Assembly: GCF_021739025.1 (NCBI RefSeq) | Contig: NZ_JAKKOT010000003.1 | Coordinates: 620,001-684,000 of the forward strand | DNA length: 64,000 nucleotides | Direction of reading: 5' to 3' | Source of the DNA: Gordonia liuliyuniae | Lineage (GTDB): Bacteria > Actinomycetota > Actinomycetes > Mycobacteriales > Mycobacteriaceae | Shown here: positions 40,746 to 49,601 of the stretch, in pieces | Layout: every line of letters starts with the position of its first letter | Numbering within the stretch: the stretch's first letter is position 1 | The notes under the pieces: generated by a model | Database searches by the model: none | Told to the model about the DNA's origin: nothing | What the model saw: the letters and a program-made list of their open reading frames with translations, nothing else | Translations under genes and position numbers: made by a program

Positions 40746-42407
40746 ATGACCGCAACGTTCGTCGCGAAGGACGTCTCCGGCGGGTACGCGCACCGCGTCC
40801 TGTTCGATCACCTGGACTTGACCGTCGCGCCGGGCGACGTGGTCGGCGTCGTCGGCGCGAACGGCGCGGGGAAGTCGACGTTGCTGCGCATCCTGGCCGG
40901 CGAGCTGGCACCGCTGGCAGGCACGGTGTCGCGGTCGCCGTCGGACGCGTTCGTCGGCTGGCTTCCGCAGGAACACGAGCGAGTGCCGGGGGAGACCGTC
41001 GGACAGTACGTCGCCCGCCGGACCGGGTGCGCGGCGGCGGCGCGGGCGATGGACGATGCGGCCGCGGCGCTGGCCGAGCCGGATGCGGCTGGCCCCGAAG
41101 ATCCGAACGACGTGTACGCAGCGGCACTGGACCACTGGTTGGCGACCGGGGCGGCCGACCTCGACGAGCGGCTGCCGGAGGTGCTCGCCGGCCTCGGGTT
41201 CGTCCCCGGTGCCGTGGCGCCGGAATCGGCGTTGATGACCGGGCTGTCCGGCGGCCAGGCGGCGCGCGTCGGTCTGGCCGCGCTGCTGTGCTCGCGGTTC
41301 GACGTCGTCCTGCTCGACGAGCCGACGAACGACCTCGACCTCGACGGGCTCGACCGCCTCGAAGACATCGTCAGCGGGATGCGCGGCGGCGTGGTGCTCG
41401 TCAGTCATGATCGAGAGTTCTTGGCGCGCAGTGTGACCCGTGTCCTCGAGTTGGATCTCGCGCAGCATACGAACACGGCCTTCGGTGGCGGTTACGACAG
41501 CTATCTTCACGAGCGCGCAGTCGCCCGCAAGCATCGGCGCGACGAGTACGAAGAGTACGCCGACCGTAAAGCCGACCTCGTCGCTCGTGCCCGCACGCAA
41601 CGCGAATGGTCGAGCCAGGGGGTGCGCAACGCGATGCGCAAGAACCCCGACAACGACAAGGTCCGTCGCCGGGCGGCGTCCGAGTCGAGCGAGAAGCAGG
41701 CGCAGAAGGTGCGTCAGATGGAGAGTCGCATCGCCCGACTGGAGGAGGTCGTCGAACCACGCAAGGAGTGGGTGCTCGAGTTCACGATCGGGTCGGCGCC
41801 GCGATCGAGCTCGGTGGTGTCGACCCTCAACGAGGCGGTGGTGCGTCAGGGCGACTTCGTTCTGGGGCCGGTGTCGCTGCAGGTCGATGCGGGCGAGCGG
41901 ATCGGGATCACCGGACCGAACGGTGCGGGGAAGTCGACGCTGCTGCGGATGCTCCTCGGGCAGATCGCCCCGGACGAGGGCTCCGCGCAGCTCGGTGCGA
42001 GCGTGGCGATCGGGGAGATCGATCAGGCTCGCGGACTGTTCTCCGGCGCGGATCCGCTCGCCGAACGGTTCGAGCGACTCGTGCCGGAGTTCACGACCGC
42101 CGACGTCCGCACCCTGCTCGCCAAGTTCGGTCTGCGCGCCGACCACGTCGACCGCGCGGTCGACGATCTGTCGCCGGGGGAGCGCACACGCGCAGCCCTC
42201 GCGCTGCTGCAGGCGCAGGGGACCAACGTCCTGGTGCTCGACGAGCCGACCAACCACCTCGACTTGGCCGCCATCGAACAGCTCGAGTCGGCGTTGGCGT
42301 CGTACGACGGCGCTCTCCTGTTGGTGACGCACGATCGACGGATGCTCGCGAACGTCGACGTCGATCGACGTTGGCGTGTGGAGGCCGGACGGGTCAGCCA
42401 GCTATGA
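40746..42407 (+). CDS. ABC-F family ATPase
   Basis: A protein of 553 residues from ATG 40746. There are two ATP-binding cassettes: Walker A GANGAGKSTLL and GPNGAGKSTLL, signatures LSGGQAARVGLAALL and LSPGERTRAALALL, Walker B LLDEPTNDLDLDGL and VLDEPTNHLDL. A charged linker (residues ~260-330) separates them and no membrane segment is present. ABC-F proteins act on ribosomes, in translation control or antibiotic resistance. The second signature (SPGE rather than SGGE/Q) is slightly divergent. Function is otherwise open. Confidence 0.9.
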   Translation: MTATFVAKDVSGGYAHRVLFDHLDLTVAPGDVVGVVGANGAGKSTLLRILAGELAPLAGTVSRSPSDAFVGWLPQEHERVPGETVGQYVARRTGCAAAARAMDDAAAALAEPDAAGPEDPNDVYAAALDHWLATGAADLDERLPEVLAGLGFVPGAVAPESALMTGLSGGQAARVGLAALLCSRFDVVLLDEPTNDLDLDGLDRLEDIVSGMRGGVVLVSHDREFLARSVTRVLELDLAQHTNTAFGGGYDSYLHERAVARKHRRDEYEEYADRKADLVARARTQREWSSQGVRNAMRKNPDNDKVRRRAASESSEKQAQKVRQMESRIARLEEVVEPRKEWVLEFTIGSAPRSSSVVSTLNEAVVRQGDFVLGPVSLQVDAGERIGITGPNGAGKSTLLRMLLGQIAPDEGSAQLGASVAIGEIDQARGLFSGADPLAERFERLVPEFTTADVRTLLAKFGLRADHVDRAVDDLSPGERTRAALALLQAQGTNVLVLDEPTNHLDLAAIEQLESALASYDGALLLVTHDRRMLANVDVDRRWRVEAGRVSQL

Positions 42408-42440
42408 CCGGGGAGTGGACTCGGGCCGGGTCGCCGAGAC

Positions 42441-43940
42441 TCACAGCATGCGGACGACCATCGGCTCGGCGCCCGCGGTGCGCATCGGGGAGATCTTGAC
42501 CGCCGAACCCGAGTAGGGGGCTTCGAGCATGGTGCCGTCGCCGAGGACCAGGGCCACGTGCGTGGTGCCGCCGGGGCCGTAGAAGATCATGTCGCCGCGC
42601 TTGGCCTCCGACAACGGGACCTGTGGGCCCGCTGTGTATTGGTAACCCGAGTACTTCGGCAGGTCGATGCCGACCCCGGCGAAGCCGTAGACCATCAGGC
42701 CTGAGCAGTCGAAACCCACCTTCTGGTAGTCGCCGTAGCTGTCGGCGACGCCGCCGTCGCGCACCCCGAGCGTCGGTCCGTTCGCGTCGCCGCCGCCCCA
42801 CGAGTAGGGGACGCCCAGCTGAGACTTCATCCGGTTGACGACGACCTCGATCGCCTGCGGCCCGCGCAGCCCGGGGCGGATCGCACCGGGAGCGCCACCC
42901 TGTCCACCGAACAGCGAGCCCAACGACCCGTTGCCGAGGCGGGTGAACGTGTTGTTGTCCCCCTGCTCGAACGGGCTGGTCCCGCCGATCCCGATCTCGT
43001 CGAGGAGTTTCGAGTGCGGGATCTGCTGCTGTCCGACGAGACTCGCGAGCAGTGCCTGTCCGGTGTCGGTGGCCAGTGTCGCGGCCGCCTCCGCGGCCTG
43101 AGCCAGCGCATCGTCGCCTTCGACGGGCTTGGCGGGAATCGCGTCGACTGCGCGCCCGAGCCCGTCGGTCACCTCCTTCGGCACTCCGGGGACGGCCGGC
43201 TGCTGCCGCTGCTCGCCGCGCTCCGGCGCGGTGGCAGCGGGCTTGCCGCGCAGTTTCGCGAGCCGGGTCGCGAGCGAGTCGCGTTGCTCGAGGAGGTCTG
43301 TGCGCTTGGTCTGTTGATCGCGCATCGCCGCCTGGGCGGCGCGGTAAGCGGCGACGGCGTCGTCGCGTCGCGACTCCGCGTCCCGAGCGGTCGCGACGGT
43401 CTGTCGCTTGGTCACCTCGGTGGCGGCGACCCGGTTGGCCTGCTGGTTGCGTGCGACCTGGAGTTTGCGGATCACTCGCTGCTGCTGGCTGGTGACCCGG
43501 TCGACGGCCGACATCTGCTCGAGAACCTTGTCCGGGTCGTCGGACGCCACGTACTTCGTCATGGCGCCCCGGCTGCCGCCTTCGCGGTAGACCGACCGCA
43601 CGAATGCGTCGAAGTCGCGTTGGGCGCGTTCGACCTCGCCGCCGACCTTAGCCAGCGACGACTTCGCGCCGCTGTTCGCTTCGACCGCCAACTGCCGGGC
43701 GGCCACCGCGTTCTGGAAGTCGACGAGCGCCTTGTTCACATCGCCCTGTCTGGTCGCGACCGCGTCCGACAGGTTCGTCAACGTCTGGTCGACGTCGGCG
43801 ATCTGATTGATCAACGACGCGACCGGGTTGGCCTTGGTCGGTTCGGCGATCGCGGGTCCGGCGGCGAGCGTTGCGGCCAGGGCCACTGCACCCGTCGCGC
43901 AACCGCGCGCAAACCATCGCGCACCGGAATCAACTCGCAT
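42441..43940 (-). CDS. ripA: peptidoglycan endopeptidase RipA-like (NlpC/P60)
   Basis: A protein of 499 residues from ATG 43940. A signal peptide (CATGAVALAATLAAGPAIAE) is followed by a long coiled-coil region (residues ~40-240), a Pro/Ala linker, and a C-terminal NlpC/P60 domain with catalytic Cys in FDCSGLMVYGF and His in THVALVLGD. The layout and length match mycobacterial RipA (472 residues), which cuts D-Glu-mDAP bonds at the septum. The coiled coil may shield the active site until processing. No ripB neighbour is present. Confidence 0.9.
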   Translation of the reverse strand: MRVDSGARWFARGCATGAVALAATLAAGPAIAEPTKANPVASLINQIADVDQTLTNLSDAVATRQGDVNKALVDFQNAVAARQLAVEANSGAKSSLAKVGGEVERAQRDFDAFVRSVYREGGSRGAMTKYVASDDPDKVLEQMSAVDRVTSQQQRVIRKLQVARNQQANRVAATEVTKRQTVATARDAESRRDDAVAAYRAAQAAMRDQQTKRTDLLEQRDSLATRLAKLRGKPAATAPERGEQRQQPAVPGVPKEVTDGLGRAVDAIPAKPVEGDDALAQAAEAAATLATDTGQALLASLVGQQQIPHSKLLDEIGIGGTSPFEQGDNNTFTRLGNGSLGSLFGGQGGAPGAIRPGLRGPQAIEVVVNRMKSQLGVPYSWGGGDANGPTLGVRDGGVADSYGDYQKVGFDCSGLMVYGFAGVGIDLPKYSGYQYTAGPQVPLSEAKRGDMIFYGPGGTTHVALVLGDGTMLEAPYSGSAVKISPMRTAGAEPMVVRML

Positions 43941-44000
43941 CTGGCGTGAACTCCCTTAACATTCGTCCCCCTCGCAACACGAGTCGTCTTCTGCACCGTA

Positions 44001-44013
44001 CGTCACAGTGACG
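44001..44013. promoter_or_regulatory. palindrome upstream of ripA
   Basis: CGTCACAGTGACG is a perfect 6-bp inverted repeat around one base, 61 bases before the ripA ATG. It contains GTCACA, part of the motif known for MtrA in mycobacteria, and also resembles a short CRP half-site pair. The regulator is unknown. Confidence 0.45.
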
Positions 44014-44098
44014 CGTTGGGAAACCTGGGAGCGTTAATAACAGATGTGTAATTCTGCGGCAGCCTGAAATGTCGATCCGGCTTGCCGAGGAGAGCGCG

Positions 44099-44677
44099 CT
44101 ACCGCTTGATGATCAGCCCGGACGCCGCCGCCAGCGAACCGCGTACGACGACGATCGGGCCGCCCGGCCGGGCCGGTGGGCCTGCCTTGTCCTTCGTGCT
44201 CGACCAGCCGGACTTCACCACCTCGTCGGCGCGGACCTCGTGGTCGGGTCCCAGACGCAGCTTGACGTTGGTCGCCGAGACCTGGACCTCGATCTCGATT
44301 GTCGGCGTCGTGAACACGGCTTGCCGGAAGTCGAGGTCGAACGTGCCCATCGACCCGGTGAGGATCAGTCTCGGCGGGACTTGCCAGGAACCCTTGCGGC
44401 GCACAGTCTCCCAGTCGGAGCTCAACGTGGTCGGGGCAGTCGGCGCCGTAGGGACGCCGGTCGCGGTCGGCGCGTCGGGGAACAACATCGCGGCGTTGGG
44501 GAGGTCCGCGACCACTCCTCGCAGGTCGCCGCGGGTACGCGCGCCGTAGACGATGCCCGAGCGTTCCTCGAACTCGGAGATGTCGAGGTATCCGGTTGAG
44601 AACGCGTCGTTGAGAAAGCCGATGGCGCGTTCTCGTTCGGGGGTCCCGACTCGGACGTCGTCGTCACTGGCGCTCAT
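44099..44677 (-). CDS. DUF1707 protein with C-terminal adhesin-like domain
   Basis: A protein of 192 residues from ATG 44677; the long open frame upstream is a shadow. Residues ~5-60 are the DUF1707 domain (VGTPERERAIGFLNDAFSTG, ARTRGDLRGVVADLP). A Pro/Thr linker and a beta-rich segment follow (LTGSMGTFDLDFRQAVF, LRLGPDHEVRADEVV) of the type often described as cell-wall-active antibiotic response (LiaF-like). A role in envelope stress is possible but unproven. Confidence 0.75.
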   Translation of the reverse strand: MSASDDDVRVGTPERERAIGFLNDAFSTGYLDISEFEERSGIVYGARTRGDLRGVVADLPNAAMLFPDAPTATGVPTAPTAPTTLSSDWETVRRKGSWQVPPRLILTGSMGTFDLDFRQAVFTTPTIEIEVQVSATNVKLRLGPDHEVRADEVVKSGWSSTKDKAGPPARPGGPIVVVRGSLAAASGLIIKR

Positions 44678-44740
44678 GTGTCTCACCCTAAAGGAGGAGA
44701 ACGCGCGCCCGTCGGCGTGACTGGCGGCTACGCTCAGACC

Positions 44741-45868
44741 ATGGTGGACTGTAACGTGTGTCACTCGCCGATCCCGGTCGTCGTGTGGGGTACGGGGAAC
44801 GTCGGCCGAGCGGCGATCCGGGCCGTCCACGCGCATCCCGATCTCGCCCTCGCAGCCGTGATCGTCGCGTCGGAGTCGAAGGTGGGATGTGACGCGGGGC
44901 GGCTCGCCGACCTCCCCGTCGGTGTCGCAGGCGACCTCGGAGTGCGCGCCACCCGCGACGTCGACGCAGCCCTCGCGAGCCTCGGCGGCGGCGGCGCGCT
45001 CGTGTACGCGGTGTCGGGCGAACTGCGGCCGGACGAGGCGGTCGCCGACATCGTTCGAGCGCTCGCCGCAGGCGCCGTCGTCGTCAGCACCTCGGTGTAC
45101 GCGCTCTACGACCATCACAGCGCACCACCGGAAGTGCGGGATCCCGTCGAGCAGGCGTGCGCCGCCGGCCGATCGGCACTGTTCGTCAGCGGGATCGACC
45201 CCGGGTGGGGCAACGATCTGCTTCCGGTTCTCGTCAGTGGGCTCGGCGCGCGTATCGAGCAGATTCGGTGTCAGGAGATCTTCGACTACTCCACCTACGA
45301 CGCCGAGGACTCCGTCCGCTACCTCGTCGGCATGGGGCAGCCGATGGACTACGAGCCCCCGATGGTCGGGGCAGGGGTGCCGACGATGGTCTGGGGCGGG
45401 CAGATCCGCCTCATCGCGCGGGCGCTCGGCGTTCGACTCGACGAGATCCGCGAAGTGGTCGATCGACAGCCGTTGACCGAACAGGTCACCACCGCCCTCG
45501 GCGACTTCGGCGAGGGGATGCAGGGAGCGTTGCGATTCGAGGTGCAGGGCGTCGTCGACGGCCGGGCGCTGATCGTCATCGAGCACGTCACCCGCATCGT
45601 CGCCGATGTCGCGCCCGACTGGCCGGCCCCGCCGGCAGGCGGCGACGGGGCACACCGCGTCGTCATCGAGGGCCGTCCGCGCATCGAGATCAACGTCGAG
45701 GCGACCGACGAGGACGGCAACCGGTCGGCGGGTGGCAATGCGACGGCGGCCGACCGCATCGTCAACGCGATTCCCTGGCTTCGCGACGCCGAACCGGGAC
45801 TGTACGACGGACTCGAGGTTCCGCTCACACCCTCCGTCTACCTCCGAACCCCACCCCCGATGCCCTGA
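44741..45868 (+). CDS. DapB-like NAD(P)-binding dehydrogenase (amine dehydrogenase family)
   Basis: A protein of 375 residues from ATG 44741; the frame is open to 44678, but the AAAGGAGG at 44689-44696 is not at good spacing to any in-frame start. The Rossmann motif is VVVWGTGNVGRAAIRAV. Further motifs are FVSGIDPGWGNDLLPVL and IFDYSTYDAEDSVRYLVGMG, known from proteins annotated as NAD(P)H-dependent amine dehydrogenases or dihydrodipicolinate-reductase-like. The reaction is unknown. Confidence 0.72.
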   Translation: MVDCNVCHSPIPVVVWGTGNVGRAAIRAVHAHPDLALAAVIVASESKVGCDAGRLADLPVGVAGDLGVRATRDVDAALASLGGGGALVYAVSGELRPDEAVADIVRALAAGAVVVSTSVYALYDHHSAPPEVRDPVEQACAAGRSALFVSGIDPGWGNDLLPVLVSGLGARIEQIRCQEIFDYSTYDAEDSVRYLVGMGQPMDYEPPMVGAGVPTMVWGGQIRLIARALGVRLDEIREVVDRQPLTEQVTTALGDFGEGMQGALRFEVQGVVDGRALIVIEHVTRIVADVAPDWPAPPAGGDGAHRVVIEGRPRIEINVEATDEDGNRSAGGNATAADRIVNAIPWLRDAEPGLYDGLEVPLTPSVYLRTPPPMP

Positions 45869-45935
45869 CCCCCCGATGCCCCCACCCCCGATGCCCTGAC
45901 CCCCGACACCCCGAAACCCTGACCTCCCACACCGA
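45869..45935 (+). repeat. C-rich degenerate tandem repeat
   Basis: The gap between the two genes consists of repeated CCCCGATGCCCTGA / CCCCACC units in several imperfect copies. It is non-coding; the last copy runs into AGGAG, the ribosome binding site of the following gene. Confidence 0.6.
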
Positions 45936-45950
45936 CTCCAGGAGTTGACC

Positions 45951-46442
45951 GTGATCATCGACATTCCCGACGGTAAAGACCCCATCGGATACGTGTGGGG
46001 CGAGCTCGTTCCCGGCATCGGTCCGGCCGCCGCGACGTTGGCGACCAGCGTCTACGAACACAGCACACTCGGACTCCGCGAGTTCGAGGCGGCGCGACTG
46101 CGCATCGCGCAGATCAACGGCTGTCTGTTCTGTCAGGACTGGCGTACCGAACGCGACGGGCAGAAGGTGGAGGACACCTTCGACGCCGCGGTCGAGCAGT
46201 GGCGCGTGACCGACGCTTTCGACGAGCGCACACGTCTGGCTGCCGAATACGCCGAACGGTACGCACTCGACCACCACGGACTCGATGACGATTTCTGGAC
46301 ACGGATGCGGGCCGCCTACGCGGACCGGGAGATCGTCGAACTGTCGATGTGTCTGGGCTCGTGGTTGGCGTTCGGCCGCCTCAACCGGGTGCTGGGTATC
46401 GACGCGGTATGCGTCCTGCCCAGCCACGGGTCCACTGACTGA
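45951..46442 (+). CDS. carboxymuconolactone decarboxylase (AhpD-like) family protein
   Basis: A protein of 163 residues from GTG 45951, six bases after AGGAG. The CxxC-type motif with flanking residues is RIAQINGCLFCQDWRTE, the signature of AhpD-like alkylhydroperoxidase/CMD proteins. The second helix pair follows (LDDDFWTRMRAAYADREIVE). The two cysteines suggest thiol-peroxidase activity rather than lactone decarboxylation. It lies behind the DapB-like gene, possibly in one transcript. Confidence 0.82.
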   Translation: MIIDIPDGKDPIGYVWGELVPGIGPAAATLATSVYEHSTLGLREFEAARLRIAQINGCLFCQDWRTERDGQKVEDTFDAAVEQWRVTDAFDERTRLAAEYAERYALDHHGLDDDFWTRMRAAYADREIVELSMCLGSWLAFGRLNRVLGIDAVCVLPSHGSTD

Positions 46443-46454
46443 AGCCAGGTGCCC

Positions 46455-47075
46455 TCAGGCCTGGCTCGGGTGGAATCGCTTCACTCGGCGCAGCGTGTTC
46501 TCGTCGGTGTGGTGCATCGTGACGCCCGCCGCCGCTAAACGTAGGACCAGATCGGACGTATAGCTGATCGTCTCGTCGTCGATGATCGTGAACGAACTCG
46601 TGAAGTCCTCGATCTCGGCGCGCTCCATCAGATACTTGTTCTGCAGAATGCCGTATGACGGGTCGCCGGGCGTGGCGTTGAAGTGCAACTGGGTGTCGTG
46701 CGATCCGGCGTCGCTGCCCGCCAGGATCGCGATGCCGCGACCGAACACGACATTGCGCATCACCTGACCGTTCGCCTTGTCCCAGAGGAGGAAGCCGAAC
46801 TCGTCGTGGAAGGGGTCCATCGCCTCCTCGCCGTGCCGCCACGCGGTCATCGAGTACTTCAGACCCCACAGCTTCTGCTGGCCGTTCTCCTGGATGGGGA
46901 TCGGCGCGAACGACGCCTTTTCGAAGTACGACGTGCGGTCGGTGACGTCGTCGTCGTTGTGGTACGAGAGGTCGACGCCGACATCTCCCTCCCATTCGCC
47001 GACCAGCGGCGTGAGAGGGCCCAGCTTGCGCGGTCCTCGGATCTCGCTGACGGTGGCGTCTGCGGTGGTGGTCAT
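46455..47075 (-). CDS. nitrobindin-like heme-binding beta-barrel protein
   Basis: A protein of 206 residues from ATG 47075. The N-terminal LTPLVGEWEGDVGVDLSYHN and later SYFEKASFAPIPIQENGQQK fit the FABP-like ten-stranded barrel of nitrobindins and related proteins. Near the C terminus GVTMHHTDENTLRRVKRF could supply a heme-ligating His. Nitrobindins handle nitric oxide or peroxynitrite; the GxWxGxG motif is here GEWEGDVG. Function is inferred. Confidence 0.65.
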   Translation of the reverse strand: MTTTADATVSEIRGPRKLGPLTPLVGEWEGDVGVDLSYHNDDDVTDRTSYFEKASFAPIPIQENGQQKLWGLKYSMTAWRHGEEAMDPFHDEFGFLLWDKANGQVMRNVVFGRGIAILAGSDAGSHDTQLHFNATPGDPSYGILQNKYLMERAEIEDFTSSFTIIDDETISYTSDLVLRLAAAGVTMHHTDENTLRRVKRFHPSQA

Positions 47076-47239
47076 GAGGTGTCTCCAATCGTCGGGTCGG
47101 ACGGCCGGTCGTGAGTCTTCGGCCACGGCCAGAAGGCATTCCAGACGCAAGTGTTGCATAACGCAAGACATGAATCAGGCGAACCGTGCGAGAGGTCTCA
47201 CTCGGTCGATTCGCTTAGGCGAAGCCCCCGCCCGGGGTG

Positions 47240-47716
47240 TCAGAACGGCAGGTTGCGGTGCAGTTCGTCGCCCGACGTCGTGCCGTCGAGCGAGCGGTGC
47301 AGACTCCGCAGCGCGCGTGCGCACGCTGCACGCTCCGCCGGGTCCAGGCTGCCGATGGCCTCGGACAGCTCCCGCCTGCGACGGTCGGTGACCTCCTGGA
47401 CGACCCGGCGTCCGACATCGGTCAACCGCAGGGTCACCGCGCTCCGGTTGGCGGGATCCGCGCCGCGCAGGAGGTGACCGGAGGCATGCAGCCGATCAGC
47501 GAGCCGGGTGACCGACGAACCGACGACACCGAGCGCTCGCGCGCACGCGACCGAACTCGACGGGCCGTGCTCATGCAAGACCAGTAGCAGGCGGAACTGG
47601 GACAGCGAGACGTCGAGTCGTTCGACGCTGCGCAACGCGACGCCGACGAGATCGCGGGTGGCGGTCTCGAACGCGATCACCTCGTCGATCGGCGCCTGCG
47701 GGCGGTCCTCATCCAT
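47240..47716 (-). CDS. MarR-family transcriptional regulator
   Basis: A protein of 158 residues from ATG 47716. The winged helix is visible as LSQFRLLLVLHEHGPSSSVA, ALGVVGSSVTRLADRLHASG and HLLRGADPANRSAVTLRLT. The tail is acidic/basic (RSLHRSLDGTTSG). It is divergent from the acyltransferase gene with 121 bases between them, which it may control. Confidence 0.85.
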   Translation of the reverse strand: MDEDRPQAPIDEVIAFETATRDLVGVALRSVERLDVSLSQFRLLLVLHEHGPSSSVACARALGVVGSSVTRLADRLHASGHLLRGADPANRSAVTLRLTDVGRRVVQEVTDRRRRELSEAIGSLDPAERAACARALRSLHRSLDGTTSGDELHRNLPF

Positions 47717-47837
47717 TCCGCGAGTATTCCACGCGACGCGCCAGAGGAGTTCCTGTGTGCCGTTCCCAGGTTCGGTCCGTAGACTCCGGCGCGGGGCGGG
47801 GTCGTGGGGTGAACGAAGACTCGCGGAGGTGTCGAGA

Positions 47838-49205
47838 GTGGAGCAGACCGTCGAGGAGACGGAGCGTGTGAGGACCGGCGAAGGGCAGACCGTCGTCGGT
47901 GACGCACCGTCTGCTCCATCGAGCACCGCAGGACCGGCGACGTCCGAGAAACCGACGTCCGAGAAACCTGCGCCCCGCACGGGCGGCCGCGCGCTGACCG
48001 CCGACTTCGTGCGCGTCGTGCTGTTCGCGGGCGTCGTCATCGCACACAGCGTCAGCGGCATCAACACCAGCCCGGACGTCCTGCGTTCGGCGCAACTCGT
48101 CGGCACCCTGCTGCACGTGACCCGCTACGGGTTCGTGGCGGTCACCCTGTTCGTCCTCGTGCTCAGCATGCGCGGACGGACGATGAGCCCCGTCCAGTTC
48201 TGGCGGCGACGATTCGGCCTGATCGTCGTCCCGTATCTCGTGTGGACGGTCGTGTACGTCGTGTCCGACCACCTGTTGATCGCCGACGATCCGTTCCCGG
48301 GAGTCGGCCAGTTCTTCGAGGACCTCGGCTGGTCGGTCGTCGCAGGCACCGGTAAGTATCAGCTCTACTTCCTGCTCATCTCCATGCAGATCTACCTGTT
48401 CTTTCCGGTGATCTCGTGGATCCTCGAGCGGACGATCAGACACCCGTGGCTGTTGTTGGCGGGTGCGGCCGCGATTCAGATCTTGACGTTCGTGACCTAC
48501 CAGTGGCTGCCTCGCCCCAGCGGTTCCGCATGGGACCAGGTGTACGAGCACGCGTGGAAGACGCTGCCGATGTACACGTTGTTCGTGGCGATCGGCGGGC
48601 TCACCGCTCTGCACCTCGACCAGGTGCAGAGTTGGTTACGCGCCCACGTCGTCTCGGTCGTGAGCGCGTGCGCCCTCGGTACCGCGGCGAGCATTGCCGT
48701 CTATCTGTGGATGACCGAGCCGGGCGAGGTGCCGTGGCAGGCGACCACGCCGTGGAACCCGTCGTTGCTGCTGTGGCTGGTCAGCGGCGTCGTCCTGCTG
48801 TGGCTGGTGGCGATGGGGTGGGACGCACTCCGCGTCGGCGGCCGAAAGGTGGGGGCGCGGGCGGTCTCGTACGCGACGATCCGCGCGTTCGGCGTGTTCG
48901 CCATCCATCCGTTGATCCTCGACATCCTCAACCGCGTCGGATTCACTCCTGACCTGTACGAGTGGTTCCCGAGGTCGGCGGCCACCCGCTCGACGGTCCT
49001 GGTGATCGTCGTGCTGGTGCTCTCGCTGATCGCCGTCGACCTGCTGTTGCGTACACCCGCGGCCAAATGGCTCGTCGCCCGCGATCGCATCCCGCTACGG
49101 AAGAAGGCCCCGCTGCAGAAGAAGGCCCCGCTGCAGAAGAAAGCCCCGATGCAGAAGGAAGCCCCGATGCAGAAGAAAGCCCCAATGCAGAAGGAAGCAC
49201 GGTAA
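47838..49205 (+). CDS. acyltransferase family 3 membrane protein with Lys-rich repeat tail
   Basis: A protein of 455 residues from GTG 47838 (GGAGG 8 bases upstream). A disordered N terminus (~50 residues) precedes about ten membrane segments with family-3 features: RALTADFVRVVLFAGVVIAH (catalytic His type), MSPVQFWRRRFGLIVVPYLV, FAIHPLILDILNRVG. Members O-acylate surface glycans or lipids. The C terminus holds six-residue repeats (KAPLQK, KAPMQK) on the cytoplasmic side. Confidence 0.82.
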   Translation: MEQTVEETERVRTGEGQTVVGDAPSAPSSTAGPATSEKPTSEKPAPRTGGRALTADFVRVVLFAGVVIAHSVSGINTSPDVLRSAQLVGTLLHVTRYGFVAVTLFVLVLSMRGRTMSPVQFWRRRFGLIVVPYLVWTVVYVVSDHLLIADDPFPGVGQFFEDLGWSVVAGTGKYQLYFLLISMQIYLFFPVISWILERTIRHPWLLLAGAAAIQILTFVTYQWLPRPSGSAWDQVYEHAWKTLPMYTLFVAIGGLTALHLDQVQSWLRAHVVSVVSACALGTAASIAVYLWMTEPGEVPWQATTPWNPSLLLWLVSGVVLLWLVAMGWDALRVGGRKVGARAVSYATIRAFGVFAIHPLILDILNRVGFTPDLYEWFPRSAATRSTVLVIVVLVLSLIAVDLLLRTPAAKWLVARDRIPLRKKAPLQKKAPLQKKAPMQKEAPMQKKAPMQKEAR

Positions 49206-49334
49206 GGACCGTGATCGTCGCCTTCTCTGTCGCCCCGTCCGGGCCCTCCCGCCGATTCCGCAGTCGCGTCGTCTGCGGACGATCGGGCGTGCGCGTAACT
49301 AGCGTTTCGATCGTTTCGCGCGTCGGCGCGGCGG

Positions 49335-49457
49335 TCAGCCCTGTCGGCCTTTGAAGCGGGGGTTCTGCTTGTTGATGACGAATGTGCGACCGCGTCGTCG
49401 GACGATCTGGGCGCCGGGCTGATTCTTGAGCGACTTGAGCGAGTTCCGAACCTTCAT
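49335..49457 (-). CDS. rpmJ2: ribosomal protein bL36, zinc-independent paralogue
   Basis: A protein of 40 residues from ATG 49457: [20 protein letters not shown] and a basic tail. The four zinc-binding residues of ordinary bL36 are absent, which marks the 'C-minus' form. Such paralogues replace zinc-containing bL36 when zinc is scarce and are repressed by Zur. A Zur-box-like palindrome lies 17 bases upstream of its start. Confidence 0.9.
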   Translation of the reverse strand: MKVRNSLKSLKNQPGAQIVRRRGRTFVINKQNPRFKGRQG

Positions 49458-49473
49458 GCCGCCAGAGTATCGG

Positions 49474-49488
49474 TAATGAAAATCATTA
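49474..49488. promoter_or_regulatory. Zur-box-like palindrome upstream of rpmJ2
   Basis: TAATGA-AAA-TCATTA is a perfect 6-bp inverted repeat. It resembles known actinobacterial Zur sites (core TGAAAATCATT). It sits in the promoter position of the zinc-independent bL36 gene, 17 bases from its ATG. Confidence 0.75.
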
Positions 49489-49601
49489 ACAAAAAAGCGG
49501 TCGGCGCCGGGACGGTCGGCAACCGACTGTGCGTTCGGCAATAGACTGGGCGGACCATCCCCGGACTCCCGGGTGTCCTGCCGATGAGAGGTGCATGCGC
49601 C

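Noticed and set aside
40740..42332. Long minus-strand open frame upstream of the HNH gene
   Set aside because: It is antisense to the ABC-F gene, whose Walker and signature motifs are unambiguous; only 40365-40739 is real on the minus strand.
44678..46018. Long minus-strand open frame upstream of the DUF1707 gene
   Set aside because: It is antisense to the DapB-like gene, which has a clear Rossmann motif.
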